A stretch of DNA of 22,012 nt from positions 1 through 22,012 of the IMG/VR virus record IMGVR_UViG_3300040801_003600, one strand, 5' to 3'. The notes below the pieces were generated by a model, which searched no databases, had not been told where the DNA came from, and saw only the letters and a list, made by a program, of their open reading frames with translations. Each line of letters begins with the position of its first letter. Within the stretch, counting starts at the first letter, position 1. Both the position numbers and the translations under genes were made by a program. This DNA is from a virus. Below are positions 12,766 through 20,763 of this stretch, piece after piece.

Positions 12766-13083
12766 TTATGCACTCATAAGCTCATGATATGCCTCGACGT
12801 ACTTCATGAGGCTCATGATGTGATACGCAGTCTTCTCAGTGCACAAGCCTTGGGATGCGATTCGCTCCGCCTTTTGTTTGTTGTTGAGCTTCTCATCAGC
12901 CAGGTCTATGACCATCTGCATGATAGCCATGGCATCGTTCGCATCAGCTTTCTTACTGGGCACATTAGCTGCACTAATGTCAGCCTTCTTGAAGCCCTCA
13001 GCCTTGAGCACACCCTCGATCAGGGTCTTGCCATAGCCCGCTTCGACCAGCTCGTTCACGCGCGTCGTGATGTCATTAGACAT
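12766..13083 (-). CDS. HTH-repeat protein, short paralogue of the 233-aa repeat protein
   Basis: This 105-aa protein contains a C-terminal unit (about residues 51-102: AMAIMQMVIDLADEKL ... KAERIASQGLCTEKTAYHIMSLMKYVEAY) with the same helix spacing and the G-h-x-x-x-TA-x-x-h pattern as the repeats of the 5223-5924 protein. A degenerate first unit covers residues 4-36 (TTRVNELVEAGYGKTLIEGVLKAEGF). The two are probably paralogues by module loss or gain. TAGGAGATAGAA precedes the ATG. The gene has a roughly 100-nt leader with a hairpin, and its promoter abuts the iteron array, so it is a candidate regulator or array-binding protein. Confidence 0.7.
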   Translation of the reverse strand: MSNDITTRVNELVEAGYGKTLIEGVLKAEGFKKADISAANVPSKKADANDAMAIMQMVIDLADEKLNNKQKAERIASQGLCTEKTAYHIMSLMKYVEAYHELMSA

Positions 13084-13119
13084 TTCTATCTCCTATAGGC
13101 CATATTGATGATGCACAGC

Positions 13120-13143
13120 ACGTGTGTGGCCCAGCACACGCGT
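13120..13143 (-). promoter_or_regulatory. Leader hairpin of the 105-aa gene
   Basis: ACGTGTGTG (13120-13128) and CACACGCGT (13135-13143) form a 9-bp stem with one mismatch around a GCCCAG loop. It lies in the 5' leader of the 105-aa gene between the promoter and the ribosome site. A regulatory role is possible. Confidence 0.4.
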
Positions 13144-13185
13144 TGTGATAGAGTCATGATGATGATCAATTTTCATTATGTATAT

Positions 13186-13214
13186 ATTATAGTACATACA
13201 TTTTATTTTGTACA
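13186..13214 (-). promoter_or_regulatory. Promoter of the leftward small-gene island
   Basis: On the reverse strand TGTACA (13214-13209) is 17 bp from TATAAT (13191-13186). The promoter points to the 105-aa gene, 103 bp downstream, and starts directly beside the tandem repeat array at 13230. Confidence 0.55.
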
Positions 13215-13229
13215 ATTCAATGTTTCTAT

Positions 13230-13417
13230 GTGCGTATAGATTTTATTTATACATAGCTGTACTTATGCCCATATAGATTCTACTTATACATAGCTGTGCT
13301 TATGCCCTTATAGATTCTACCTATCTATTAGTTCAGCTTATGTGCTTATTAGTTCTACCTATCCATTAGTTTTACCTATGACCACATCGATTTTTCTTAT
13401 CGATAGGTTCTACCTAT
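13230..13417. repeat. Tandem iteron-like array, five 37-38 bp units
   Basis: Five head-to-tail units are seen at 13230-13266, 13267-13303, 13304-13341, 13342-13379 and 13380-13417. Each begins with G, holds TTCTACCTAT or a close variant (TTCTACTTAT, TTTTATTTAT, TTTTTCTTAT) and ends in CTTAT or CCTAT. On the reverse strand each unit splits into two half-units resembling ATARGTAGAAYCTAT, giving about ten half-sites. The last unit contains the palindrome-like ATCGAT-TTTTCTT-ATCGAT. Related single copies lie at 6002-6020 and 8746-8757. The array separates divergent promoters; it could be an origin iteron set, an operator array or an enhancer-like site. It is not a CRISPR: repeats are adjacent with no unique spacers. 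Confidence 0.75.
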
Positions 13418-13681
13418 GCTTGGATAAGGTGAGCCTATGGCCGGGCCCCCCTCTACGCGGTCGCTGTCGCTCCCGCTGGTGTTATTCATTCAATATTCAC
13501 CAATTTACCTGCCGAAATATTTCCGGTACAATTTTCGTACACGATTTGTGTGCAGTGCAAGCGAAGTGCTTTCACGATGCCTAGCTCGGGGAGCCCCCTT
13601 GGGGGAATTGGCTTCACAGATTTGCAATAGAATTTTCCTATGTAGCATAGAAATATTTTATGCACTTTTGCAAAAAAGTGG
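13418..13681. other. Non-coding spacer between iteron array and late promoter
   Basis: No gene is supported. The segment begins GC-rich (GGCCGGGCCCCCC at about 13439-13451), becomes AT-rich, and contains CCCCCTTGGGGG (13594-13605), a near-perfect inverted copy of the dispersed motif. It ends with the inverted repeat CACTTTT/AAAAGTG (13663-13669, 13674-13680) containing TTTTGCAAAA (13666-13675), the same palindrome found in the leftward early promoter. Confidence 0.5.
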
Positions 13682-13710
13682 TTTACTTTTTCCCTGGACT
13701 GTGATATACT
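13682..13710 (+). promoter_or_regulatory. Rightward late/packaging promoter
   Basis: TTTACT (13682-13687), a 17-bp spacer and TATACT (13705-13710) match the architecture of the two promoters at 8.7-8.85 kb. TTTTGCAAAA lies 6 bp upstream of the -35 box. The small terminase start is 28 bp downstream. Confidence 0.65.
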
Positions 13711-13738
13711 TAATCCAAATATGTAAAAGGTGACTTTG

Positions 13739-14050
13739 ATGGCGTTCAGCGAGTCCGATCTGAAGCTCATTGAGAGCATGGCCGAAGGCCTTGCCGAGCT
13801 GGAGATCTGCGATTACTTTGGCATTGATGCGAAGGAGCTCAGTGCTGAAGATCGCGGCGCTTTCATTCGGGCGTATAGGCGCGGTCGCACGAACATTAAG
13901 CATTTCGCGCTCACTAAGCTGAAAGAGCAGTGTAGTGGCCGGAATGGCCTGCAGGCTTCGCTGTCGATTTTGACGCAGTTCGGCACTGAGTGGGAACGTG
14001 CCGGTGAGATGGCGAATGTCAAAAGCTTCAAGATTGTACTGGAAGACTGA
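13739..14050 (+). CDS. terS: Terminase small subunit
   Basis: The start is set at ATG 13739 behind AAAAGGTG; a GTG at 13730 falls inside that ribosome site. The 103-aa product has an N-terminal HTH-like domain (SDLKLIESMAEGLAELEICDYFGIDAKEL) and a basic RAYRRGRTNIKHFALTKLKEQ helix, then GRNGLQASLSILTQFGTEWE, a layout typical of phage small terminases that end with the 'G-d-x-x-A-x-x-f-x-L-k-x-x-x-G-W' helix preceding oligomerisation. It recognises the packaging site and loads the large subunit. It is the first gene of the late operon; a metallopeptidase-like gene separates it from the large subunit. Short length leaves some doubt. Confidence 0.75.
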   Translation: MAFSESDLKLIESMAEGLAELEICDYFGIDAKELSAEDRGAFIRAYRRGRTNIKHFALTKLKEQCSGRNGLQASLSILTQFGTEWERAGEMANVKSFKIVLED

Positions 14051-14114
14051 GTGCGCATCAGTGCGGCCTTGCCTGGGGCTGCGCCTTAGGCTACTGTACT
14101 AGGTATCGGCATTC

Positions 14115-14813
14115 GTGAACCTGCTAGAAGAAATAAAGAAAGAAAATGCCTGGTTACGGGAAGAGCCAAGAGCCGCTCGTGATACTGTGTATAGCGGGTT
14201 GTTGGATGAAGGCTTGGCGCCGGCTATGGCTTCGTATTTTGCTAACAGTTATGAGTTCCCGGCGAAGACTAACTGGGGAATGCTAGCTGCAGACTTGGGG
14301 AGAACGTCGACAGCGCAAGATTACCCGGAGTTGTATTTCAGCAAAGGTGGTCAGCTTGGCACAGCCGACACATACGGTATTCTGGATATCGAATTAGGTC
14401 CTGGCGCGCTAGGTGGCGCCACGATACCAGAACCACCGTATGATATCTTTGTCAAGAATGACAACTCCCTGCTTCATGAATTCGGACACAAGAATTCAGC
14501 CACACTTGGGGAAGCTGACCTAGATTGGGAAAAGTCAATTGGTCAGTACACCGACCGCGCCCTCACTAACGATACCAGGCCTGTTCAGCGATACCTACCA
14601 GGTGGTAGCCGTTCTGGCCAACCTGGGCATAGTCCGTGGGCTGATCTAGTCATGGAAGATATGACAATGCCCAGAGGCCAGCGAGTTTGGGATAAATACC
14701 CCGAGCTGTTCCCTACTGACAAGGAGAAGTCGGCCTTCCTCTATCATGCCTACGGTAAGACTCCGCAGATGTCTGCCGACCCTAGATCCTGGTGGGAACG
14801 CCTGTTCCGATGA
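14115..14813 (+). CDS. HExxH metallopeptidase-like protein in the packaging operon
   Basis: This 232-aa protein starts at GTG 14115. It carries LLHEFGHKN at residues 119-127, the HExxH zinc-binding motif of metallopeptidases with His 121, Glu 122 and His 125. A third ligand is likely in the downstream DLVMEDMTMPRG region with its acidic residues. An ELYFSKGGQLGTADTYGILDIELG segment precedes it, and the C-terminus is aromatic and basic (RSWWERLFR). No signal peptide is seen, so it acts in the cytosol or in the virion. Position between the two terminase genes is unusual. Prohead maturation, virion peptidoglycan cleavage or processing of a host protein are possible. Motif evident; substrate unknown. 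Confidence 0.65.
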   Translation: MNLLEEIKKENAWLREEPRAARDTVYSGLLDEGLAPAMASYFANSYEFPAKTNWGMLAADLGRTSTAQDYPELYFSKGGQLGTADTYGILDIELGPGALGGATIPEPPYDIFVKNDNSLLHEFGHKNSATLGEADLDWEKSIGQYTDRALTNDTRPVQRYLPGGSRSGQPGHSPWADLVMEDMTMPRGQRVWDKYPELFPTDKEKSAFLYHAYGKTPQMSADPRSWWERLFR

Positions 14814-14820
14814 GTACCCC

Positions 14821-15009
14821 ATGCAAAGTAAGTTACTGCGCGTTGAGCATCCCGGCTGGTGCGCTGGGGTTGTGGTGCATCGTAACGGAACTTGGGGACG
14901 CTGTGCGCCGATTCTGAGGCGAATAATCGGCAAATCTACACCGAAAGAATTTTTACGCTTCCTTGATGGTATTGGGAAGCGAAACGGCTGGAAATATCAG
15001 TGGCTATAG
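14821..15009 (+). CDS. Hypothetical basic protein (62 aa)
   Basis: The start is set at ATG 14821, 7 bp after the stop of the metallopeptidase-like gene. A longer frame upstream would overlap that gene extensively and is rejected. The product is basic and mixed alpha/beta (KLLRVEHPGWCAGVVVHRNGT, PILRRIIGKSTPKEFLRFLDGIGK), and ends NGWKYQWL. No ribosome site is obvious, which is consistent with translational coupling. Its end overlaps the large terminase start by 10 nt. The family is not recognised; nucleic-acid binding is suggested by charge only. Confidence 0.55.
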   Translation: MQSKLLRVEHPGWCAGVVVHRNGTWGRCAPILRRIIGKSTPKEFLRFLDGIGKRNGWKYQWL

Positions 15010-16412
15010 AAGAATATAAAGCATCGAATACTCTGCGGAAGTTCCACCGCAGTGATGCTTTTGTTCGCCTGGTCGTTGGGCCTATCGGTTCTGGTAAATC
15101 AGTTGCCTGTGTAATCGAAATTCTTCGCCGTGCTTGCAAACAGACGCCAAATTCCGAAAAAGTACGCAAATCTCGGTGGCTCATAGTTCGAAATACGTAC
15201 ACCGAGCTTAAAGACACTACAATCCGCACCTTTTTTGATTGGATCCCAAGGGAAATGGGGTACTGGAATGAGCAGAATAAGCTTTTTCGCTTCAGATTTG
15301 CGCCAGGGGACGGTACGATAGTAGATCTGGAGGTCCTTTTCCGCGCTTTGGACTTGCCCAGTGACGTCAGAAAGCTCTTATCGCTAGAGTTAACTGGCGC
15401 TTGGCTTAATGAGGCCAGAGAATTGGGCAAACCGGTTCTCGATATGCTTATTGGCCGTGTCGGGCGCTACCCTAGTCGGCGAGAAGTAGACCGATACTGG
15501 CACGGGGTCATTCTTGATACTAACCCATGCGATGTGGATCACTGGATCTACAAGTCTTTCGAGGAAAATAAAGCCCCAACTTGGGATATTTTTCATCAGC
15601 CGTCTGGTTTGAGCCCGGATGCTGAGAATAGGGAGAATTTACCTGCCACATACTACGAGCAGATGCTGCCTGGCAAGACTGCAGAATGGATTAAAGTCTA
15701 CGTGCATGGGCAATGGGGCTTTGTAGCTGATGGTAAACCTGTTTACCCAGAGTACAACGATGATATCCATGTTGCAGACCACATACTTACTCCTGTTCCA
15801 GGGGAGACTATTTATGTGGGCATGGATTTTGGGCTTACTCCTGCTGCTACTATCAGCCAGATAATCGATGGCCAGCGCCGCGTTATCGATGAAGTAACTA
15901 CTGAGCGAATGGGTGCGCTCAACTTCGGTAAAGTGCTAGGTAAGCTTTTGCGCAGCAAGTATGATGGTTACCCACTTGAAATGTATGGTGACCCAGCTGG
16001 TTCTAGCGCTGCACAAACGGATGAGATGACTCCGTTTCTAATTCTGCAATCTCAAGGTTTGTTTGCTAGCCCAGCACCATCTAACGATTGGGACGTGCGC
16101 CGTGAAGCCGTAGCTAGTCAGCTTACTGAGCTACTTATGACTGGTGAGCCCGCAATGCTTATTTCACCAGCCTGTAAGATGCTTCGTAAAGGTATGGGCG
16201 GCGGCTATAAGCTACGTCGAGTGCAGATTTCAGGTGAAGAACGCTTTCATGAGAAACCCGATAAGCAAAGTCAGTATTCTCATGTCTGCGATGCTGACCA
16301 ATACGCCGTACTTGGCTGTGGGTTAGGCTTTAAGGTCTTGGGGTATACAAAGGATTGGGATACTCCATTAAACGGCACTAAAAAAGCCAAAATTGGTAGG
16401 CTAGGCGTATAA
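15000..16412 (+). CDS. terL: Terminase large subunit
   Basis: This 470-aa protein starts at GTG 15000, overlapping the previous gene. The ATPase domain has Walker A GPIGSGKS at 27-34, an adenine-binding/arginine region RWLIVRNTYTELKDTT at 59-74, and the Walker B strand ELTGAWLNEARE at about 130-141 with the catalytic Glu 138 or 141. The C-terminal RNase H-like nuclease begins with YVGMDFGLTPAATI at 272-285 (Asp 276) and includes MYGDPAGSSAAQTDEMTP with Asp 331. It is of the podovirus/T7-gp19-like Terminase_6 group by the TGAWLNE signature. It pumps DNA into the prohead through the portal encoded next (stop and start overlap: TAATGG). Confidence 0.9.
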   Translation: MAIEEYKASNTLRKFHRSDAFVRLVVGPIGSGKSVACVIEILRRACKQTPNSEKVRKSRWLIVRNTYTELKDTTIRTFFDWIPREMGYWNEQNKLFRFRFAPGDGTIVDLEVLFRALDLPSDVRKLLSLELTGAWLNEARELGKPVLDMLIGRVGRYPSRREVDRYWHGVILDTNPCDVDHWIYKSFEENKAPTWDIFHQPSGLSPDAENRENLPATYYEQMLPGKTAEWIKVYVHGQWGFVADGKPVYPEYNDDIHVADHILTPVPGETIYVGMDFGLTPAATISQIIDGQRRVIDEVTTERMGALNFGKVLGKLLRSKYDGYPLEMYGDPAGSSAAQTDEMTPFLILQSQGLFASPAPSNDWDVRREAVASQLTELLMTGEPAMLISPACKMLRKGMGGGYKLRRVQISGEERFHEKPDKQSQYSHVCDADQYAVLGCGLGFKVLGYTKDWDTPLNGTKKAKIGRLGV

Positions 16413-18445
16413 TGGATCTAAAAACGATCATTGCTCGTGAGTTTTCGGCAGCGAAGACTTATTATACGAACAATTTTGCTTCAAATGAGGAAGAGGCACT
16501 AGACTACTTTAATGGTGAAAAGCCAGGCGAAATCGACACTGATATCAAAGAAGTATTTACAAAAATAGTTTCTCCGGATGTCGCAAATGCTGTAGAGCAT
16601 ACACTTGCTGACATTATGCCGGCTTTCTCGTCTGAGGCACCTGCGATATTTGTGCCCACCAGTAAAGACGATGAGATAAGGGCACAGATAGAGACTACTT
16701 TTGTAAATGATGTCTTTTTGCAGCAGTCAAATGGTTTTATCAAGCTAACTACTGCTGTTAAAGATGCTTTCATTCGTAAGATCGGCGTTGTAGAAATACA
16801 AACTTACGAAAAGACTGTAGTACAGTATCAAAAACTGGAAAAGACGAACGCCGAGGTTCTTTCTACTCTTTTACGTGAAAGCCAAAATCAAAACGATACG
16901 GTTGAAGTCGCGGAGATTAACGGCAAAACTGAGTATGATCCTACTGTTTTAGACTCTACCTTTTCAGCTACTATTAAGCGATCGCAAAAGCAACGGCAGC
17001 TTTACATTGATGTATTTCCCCCTGACGAGCTACTGTTTAGCGACGATGCTGAAGAGCCAAATCTTGATAACTGTCGCTTTGTAGCTCGTGAACGGTTACT
17101 TCGTGTTTCTGAGCTAATTGAGCTTGGATACGATCGTACTACTGTTGAAAAGCTGCCGCCATATAGCCAAACTACTTCAATTGGCTCAAAACCGCATAAT
17201 AGGGATATTCAGGTAGACAGAGATAACGAAACGCATATAAGCAATAGGGAAGTTCGTGTTGCTTTTTGCTACATGCTTATCGATACAGACGATGACGGCA
17301 TTGCAGAGCGCCGAAAGATTGTAATAGCTGGCGATCTTGAGTCGTCTCCAAAGATTCTGAGCAATGAACCGTGCAGTATGCAACCCTTTGCGGTTGGTGT
17401 ACCGTTTGTTTACCCACACCGTGTTCGCGGCATAAGCTTGTTTGACAAAATCAAGCAGATTCAGCTTATCAAGACAAAAGTACTTCGGCAGCTACTTACA
17501 GCAGGTGAGCAAGCAGCCAGGGGCCGTCTTGGCGTAGTCAACAATATGGCTAACGTTGTTGATTTGGAAGCTTCTATTTTCGGAGGTTACGTTCGCCTTA
17601 CTTCGCCTAATGGTGTAGTTAATCTACCTAATCCGCCTTTCCCAAGCGATGTAGCTCAGCTACTCAATATTATGGACAAAGAGCGGAAAGAAAGTGGTGG
17701 ATCCGCTATCGATAAAGCAGATGAAACAATGCTTATTGGCGGTGATACAGCTCATGGCCTTGAGCGTATCATGTCTGCAATGGAACAGCTAAACAGCCTC
17801 ATTGCTAAGACTATTGCGGAAACGCTAGTTCGGCAAATTTACGTAAAGATTCATTCGAATTTGCGCCAGCACTTCCTTGGGGAAATGAATCTGCAGCAAG
17901 GCGGTAACTGGATTACTGCAACTCCAAGCACCTGGCCAGTTCGTAACAATGTGAAGATTTCCCTTGGGTTGACCATGGGTGATCGGATGCGGATGGCACA
18001 GAATTACACCATGCTGCTTAACGAGCAAAAGGAAATGCTTGAAAAAGGTAGTATTTTGACTACCGAGCAGAATATGTATGCATTGCTTATTGCTCGAGCA
18101 AATGCGCTCATGATTCCGAATGCGCATGGGTACTATACAGATCCGCGTAGTCCAGAAGGCCAGCAAGCAGTACAAGCTAGAACAGTGCAGCAACAGCAGC
18201 AACAGCAACTGCTAATGCAAGAAAAGCTCATGAATCTAGAACTGCTGCCAAAGGTCGAAGCAATTAAAGCCCAAGGTGCCGCTACCGTGCAGCAGCTTAA
18301 GAATGATGTAGAGCTTCAAAAGATGCAAAGTGAGATGAACAAAGCTATTGCTGAGCTCTCCGTCAAATACTCTGAGCTGGGGTTGAAACTCACCGAGCTA
18401 AATGCAAAATATGACGGGGAAGAAGTTCCAGACACAGTTCAGTGA
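16412..18445 (+). CDS. Portal protein, SU10-like
   Basis: This 677-aa protein matches the SU10-type podovirus portal. Features in order are an N-terminal EALDYFNGEKPG block, KIVSPDVANAVEHTLADIMPAF at about 51-72, the paired VFLQQSNGFIKLTTAVKDAFIRKIGVVEI stretch, and a clip/stem region. A Gln-rich run (QQQQQQQ) then leads to a 100-residue coiled coil (KLMNLELLPKVEAIKAQGAA...), which would form the barrel/crown at the DNA-facing vertex. The dodecameric ring anchors packaging motor and tail. Start overlaps the terminase stop by one base. The repetitive Gln codons (CAG/CAA) are coding, not a separate repeat. Confidence 0.85.
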   Translation: MDLKTIIAREFSAAKTYYTNNFASNEEEALDYFNGEKPGEIDTDIKEVFTKIVSPDVANAVEHTLADIMPAFSSEAPAIFVPTSKDDEIRAQIETTFVNDVFLQQSNGFIKLTTAVKDAFIRKIGVVEIQTYEKTVVQYQKLEKTNAEVLSTLLRESQNQNDTVEVAEINGKTEYDPTVLDSTFSATIKRSQKQRQLYIDVFPPDELLFSDDAEEPNLDNCRFVARERLLRVSELIELGYDRTTVEKLPPYSQTTSIGSKPHNRDIQVDRDNETHISNREVRVAFCYMLIDTDDDGIAERRKIVIAGDLESSPKILSNEPCSMQPFAVGVPFVYPHRVRGISLFDKIKQIQLIKTKVLRQLLTAGEQAARGRLGVVNNMANVVDLEASIFGGYVRLTSPNGVVNLPNPPFPSDVAQLLNIMDKERKESGGSAIDKADETMLIGGDTAHGLERIMSAMEQLNSLIAKTIAETLVRQIYVKIHSNLRQHFLGEMNLQQGGNWITATPSTWPVRNNVKISLGLTMGDRMRMAQNYTMLLNEQKEMLEKGSILTTEQNMYALLIARANALMIPNAHGYYTDPRSPEGQQAVQARTVQQQQQQQLLMQEKLMNLELLPKVEAIKAQGAATVQQLKNDVELQKMQSEMNKAIAELSVKYSELGLKLTELNAKYDGEEVPDTVQ

Positions 18446-18623
18446 TCATGGGAAAGCTATCTGTAAGCAGTTACAGAGTAGCGGCTTTCTCGAAGAGCTA
18501 ACTGAGGTGGCAACATCACGACTCTATACAGAGTTCGTTAGTGCTGATGATGTTTCAGCAATAGCAGTTAAACAACGTCAGCATGCTTTGCAGTACATAA
18601 TCAATATACTTTCCGGGGAATAA
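18402..18623 (+). CDS. Hypothetical protein (73 aa) between portal and scaffold
   Basis: The family is not recognised. The frame begins inside the last 44 bases of the portal gene; ATGs at 18402 and 18411 are possible starts, and no strong ribosome site distinguishes them. The product is helical and slightly charged (CKQLQSSGFLEELTEVATSRLYTEF, SAIAVKQRQHALQYIINILSGE), with a short HTH-free pattern. It stops one base before the scaffold-like gene start (TAAAATG). Small proteins at this place in SU10-like phages are usually uncharacterised; a head-assembly accessory role is possible. Confidence 0.55.
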   Translation: MQNMTGKKFQTQFSDHGKAICKQLQSSGFLEELTEVATSRLYTEFVSADDVSAIAVKQRQHALQYIINILSGE

Positions 18624-18624
18624 A

Positions 18625-19614
18625 ATGCCAAGTATAAGCCAGATTGAAGAATTCACCAAAGGGTTAAGCGCGGCCTCCCCTACTGAACCTGATACGGTAG
18701 AAGAAGAGCAAGCACAGGAGCCCCAACTTGGGGAAGAAATTGAGCAAGAGCCAGTAGAAGCCGAGCAAGAGCAGCCACTTGTTTTCTTCAACGAGCTCCC
18801 TGAAAAGTATGGGATTGATGCTGAAGACTTTTATAAGCTCAAGCTTAAGACCGATACAGGGCAAGAGTATACGCTATCTGAAGTAAAAGATCAACTTCAG
18901 ACGTATTCTCGGCAGCAAGAGGAGCTTGCCAGGCAGCAAGAAGTACTGCAGGCAAAGGAACGAGAGCTTATTACTCAGTTCCAGCAAACTGCACCTCGCG
19001 AAAGAGAAATCGTCCAGCTTGAGCAGCATTTGTCAAATGTACAAATGAGCAAGCAGCAATTGCTGTCTCAGCTGTCCCAACTACAAGAAGAAGGTGATGC
19101 TAATTCTCTTATCCGGGCGCAAACACAGCTTTTGCAGCTTGATCACGCTGAGCAGCAGCTGACAGGCCAGCTTAACAATCTTGTGTCGGCTAGCCAAGAG
19201 CAGCGGCAGCAAAGGTTGATGTCTTATAAGCAAGAGCAGTTTAACCTACTGCTCAACAAGATTCCCGATCTTCGCAATGATGATACACGTAAGGCTACAT
19301 TTGCGGAGATGAAAGAGTTCATGGCAAAAGAAGGCATTACTCCAGCTGAAGCAAATCAGCTATACGATGCCAGACATGCCGCAATCGTGTACAAAGCAAT
19401 GCTTTGGGATAAGCATCAACGAGATGTAGCTAATACGAAGCAAACGCTTTCTACCGGTAAACTTACTACGAGAGTAGCAGGTGCCGGTCTTGACAGAAAA
19501 GCAGCAGAGGCTAATAAGCTCGACGCTGCTATTGAACGTGGTACGAAATCCAATCGAGAGAAGGATAAGCGTGCTGCGTTTACTGCCGTAGCCAAAAAGG
19601 CTGGGCTAATATAG
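18625..19614 (+). CDS. Scaffold-like protein, coiled-coil and acidic
   Basis: This 329-aa protein has an acidic, Glu/Gln-rich N-terminus (TEPDTVEEEQAQEPQLGEEIEQEPVEAEQEQPL), then a short DAEDFYKLKLKTDTGQEYTLSEVKDQLQTY module, a long continuous coiled coil at about residues 90-200 rich in Gln, Glu and Leu, and a basic C-terminal region (RKAAEANKLDAAIERGTKSNREKDKRAAFTAVAKKAG). The layout, length and position directly before the major capsid gene match phage scaffolding proteins, which are disordered and helical and leave the prohead before or during packaging. The basic tail would contact capsid. No protease motif is present. ATG is preceded by CCGGGGAA. Confidence 0.8.
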   Translation: MPSISQIEEFTKGLSAASPTEPDTVEEEQAQEPQLGEEIEQEPVEAEQEQPLVFFNELPEKYGIDAEDFYKLKLKTDTGQEYTLSEVKDQLQTYSRQQEELARQQEVLQAKERELITQFQQTAPREREIVQLEQHLSNVQMSKQQLLSQLSQLQEEGDANSLIRAQTQLLQLDHAEQQLTGQLNNLVSASQEQRQQRLMSYKQEQFNLLLNKIPDLRNDDTRKATFAEMKEFMAKEGITPAEANQLYDARHAAIVYKAMLWDKHQRDVANTKQTLSTGKLTTRVAGAGLDRKAAEANKLDAAIERGTKSNREKDKRAAFTAVAKKAGLI

Positions 19615-19692
19615 GAAGATGCCTGAGAGGGCTTATTCCAAAGGTACGAGAGTACTTGCACCCTTGGGTTAATCTTCATTACGGAGCCTACC

Positions 19693-20763
19693 ATGGCAAC
19701 TACCAATACCGATGCTGTTGATCTGGCTGCTGCGCCAGTCGGTGGCGTCATTCACGAAGATGTTATGGATCAGCTGTACAATATCGATCCGGTGGAGCGC
19801 CCCTTCATCGACATGATCGATAACGTCTCCGCTGACAACCAGTACAAGGAATTCGTTGAGCGCCCGCTTCGGGCTCGCAACCTGGCTAACCATGCCGTTG
19901 ACGGCATGGCCATCACCGCTAAGAAGGGCAATCCCGGTAAGCGGATGGGCGCGTACCACCAGATCCTGTACGATAACGTTGCGGTCTCTGAGCGCGGCCA
20001 GAACGTGGATCCGATCGCTCGTACCAATGAGCTGCTCTTCCAGGTCGCGATGATCCAGAAGGAGATTCGTCGAGATGAGGAGGCCATCAAGCTCAGTAAC
20101 CAGAAGTCACAGCCTGGTGATGGCGATGAGGCCAACATTGCTACCACTGGCCCTGGTCTTCTGCCTGGCGCTCCGACGTGGCTGATCACGCATCGCAACG
20201 GTGGTGCTACTGGTACTGCTCCACAGATGTCCGATAACGTCAACAAGGCCGGCTATCCCAGCGTTGCGGCAGGTGCCGGTACGGCACGTGGGCTCACGGA
20301 CACTATGGTCCGGGACATGCTGGAGGACATCTATACCGCTGGCGGTAACCCACGGTACGCTATCAGCCATCCCAAGGTGATTCGGAACTACTCTTCGTTC
20401 CAGTTCACCAGTTCTGCTCGTATCGCTACGCTCACCAGCGACAAGCCGCAGAGCGGTGGCATGGGTGGCGGCCTCACCGCCTACGGTGCTGTCAACGTGA
20501 TTGCCACCGACTTCGGCATCACGCTCGAGCTAGTTCCGGATCGGCAGTACGAGCTCTACAGCGGCGCAGCTGATATGTTGCTGATTGACCCGGATTACTG
20601 GGCGAACAGCACGCTACAGGGCTACGAGACCAAGCCTTTGGCCAAGGTCGGGTTGTCGGACCACCGGGTCATCAGTGCTGACCTGTCGCTTCTCTGCTTC
20701 CAGGAGAAGTCCAGTGGCTGCATTGCTGACATCGATCCGGCGGTTCCTGTCACCGATGCTTAA
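19693..20763 (+). CDS. Major capsid protein, DUF5309/SU10-like
   Basis: This 356-aa protein matches the DUF5309 (SU10 major capsid) HK97-fold group. Recognisable are the N-terminal DQLYNIDPVERPFIDMI and YKEFVERPLRARN segment, the DEEAIKLSNQ spine helix region, and the P-domain and C-terminal AKVGLSDHRVISADLSLLCFQEKSSG close, which corresponds to the family's 'LAKTGDSxKxxilaExxLxxxN' ending. A strong ACGGAG site precedes the ATG. Codon use and GC content are higher than in the portal and scaffold genes, as expected for the most expressed late gene. A 78-bp gap before it contains a GTAC-GAGA-GTAC stem, a CCTTGGGT motif and nothing clearly promoter-like. Confidence 0.9.
   Translation: MATTNTDAVDLAAAPVGGVIHEDVMDQLYNIDPVERPFIDMIDNVSADNQYKEFVERPLRARNLANHAVDGMAITAKKGNPGKRMGAYHQILYDNVAVSERGQNVDPIARTNELLFQVAMIQKEIRRDEEAIKLSNQKSQPGDGDEANIATTGPGLLPGAPTWLITHRNGGATGTAPQMSDNVNKAGYPSVAAGAGTARGLTDTMVRDMLEDIYTAGGNPRYAISHPKVIRNYSSFQFTSSARIATLTSDKPQSGGMGGGLTAYGAVNVIATDFGITLELVPDRQYELYSGAADMLLIDPDYWANSTLQGYETKPLAKVGLSDHRVISADLSLLCFQEKSSGCIADIDPAVPVTDA

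Noticed and set aside
13230-13417. Possible CRISPR array
   Set aside because: Units are directly adjacent, degenerate and without unique spacers, and no cas genes are nearby. The Cas4-like nuclease belongs to the phage recombination set.
13342-13733. Possible small + strand genes after the iteron array (13342-13584, 13437-13733)
   Set aside because: The frames cross repeats and the late promoter, lack ribosome sites and have no coding character.
14746-14820. Longer start for the 62-aa gene
   Set aside because: It would overlap the metallopeptidase-like gene by about 70 bases. ATG 14821, just after that gene's stop, is the simpler start.
18180-18210. CAG/CAA trinucleotide repeat
   Set aside because: It encodes the poly-Gln stretch before the portal coiled coil and is a normal feature of such tails.
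20585-20755. Longer N-terminus for the 140-aa gene after the capsid gene
   Set aside because: The extension lies inside the capsid gene in another frame, is Arg/Ser/Thr-rich, and a normal overlapping ATG exists at 20756.
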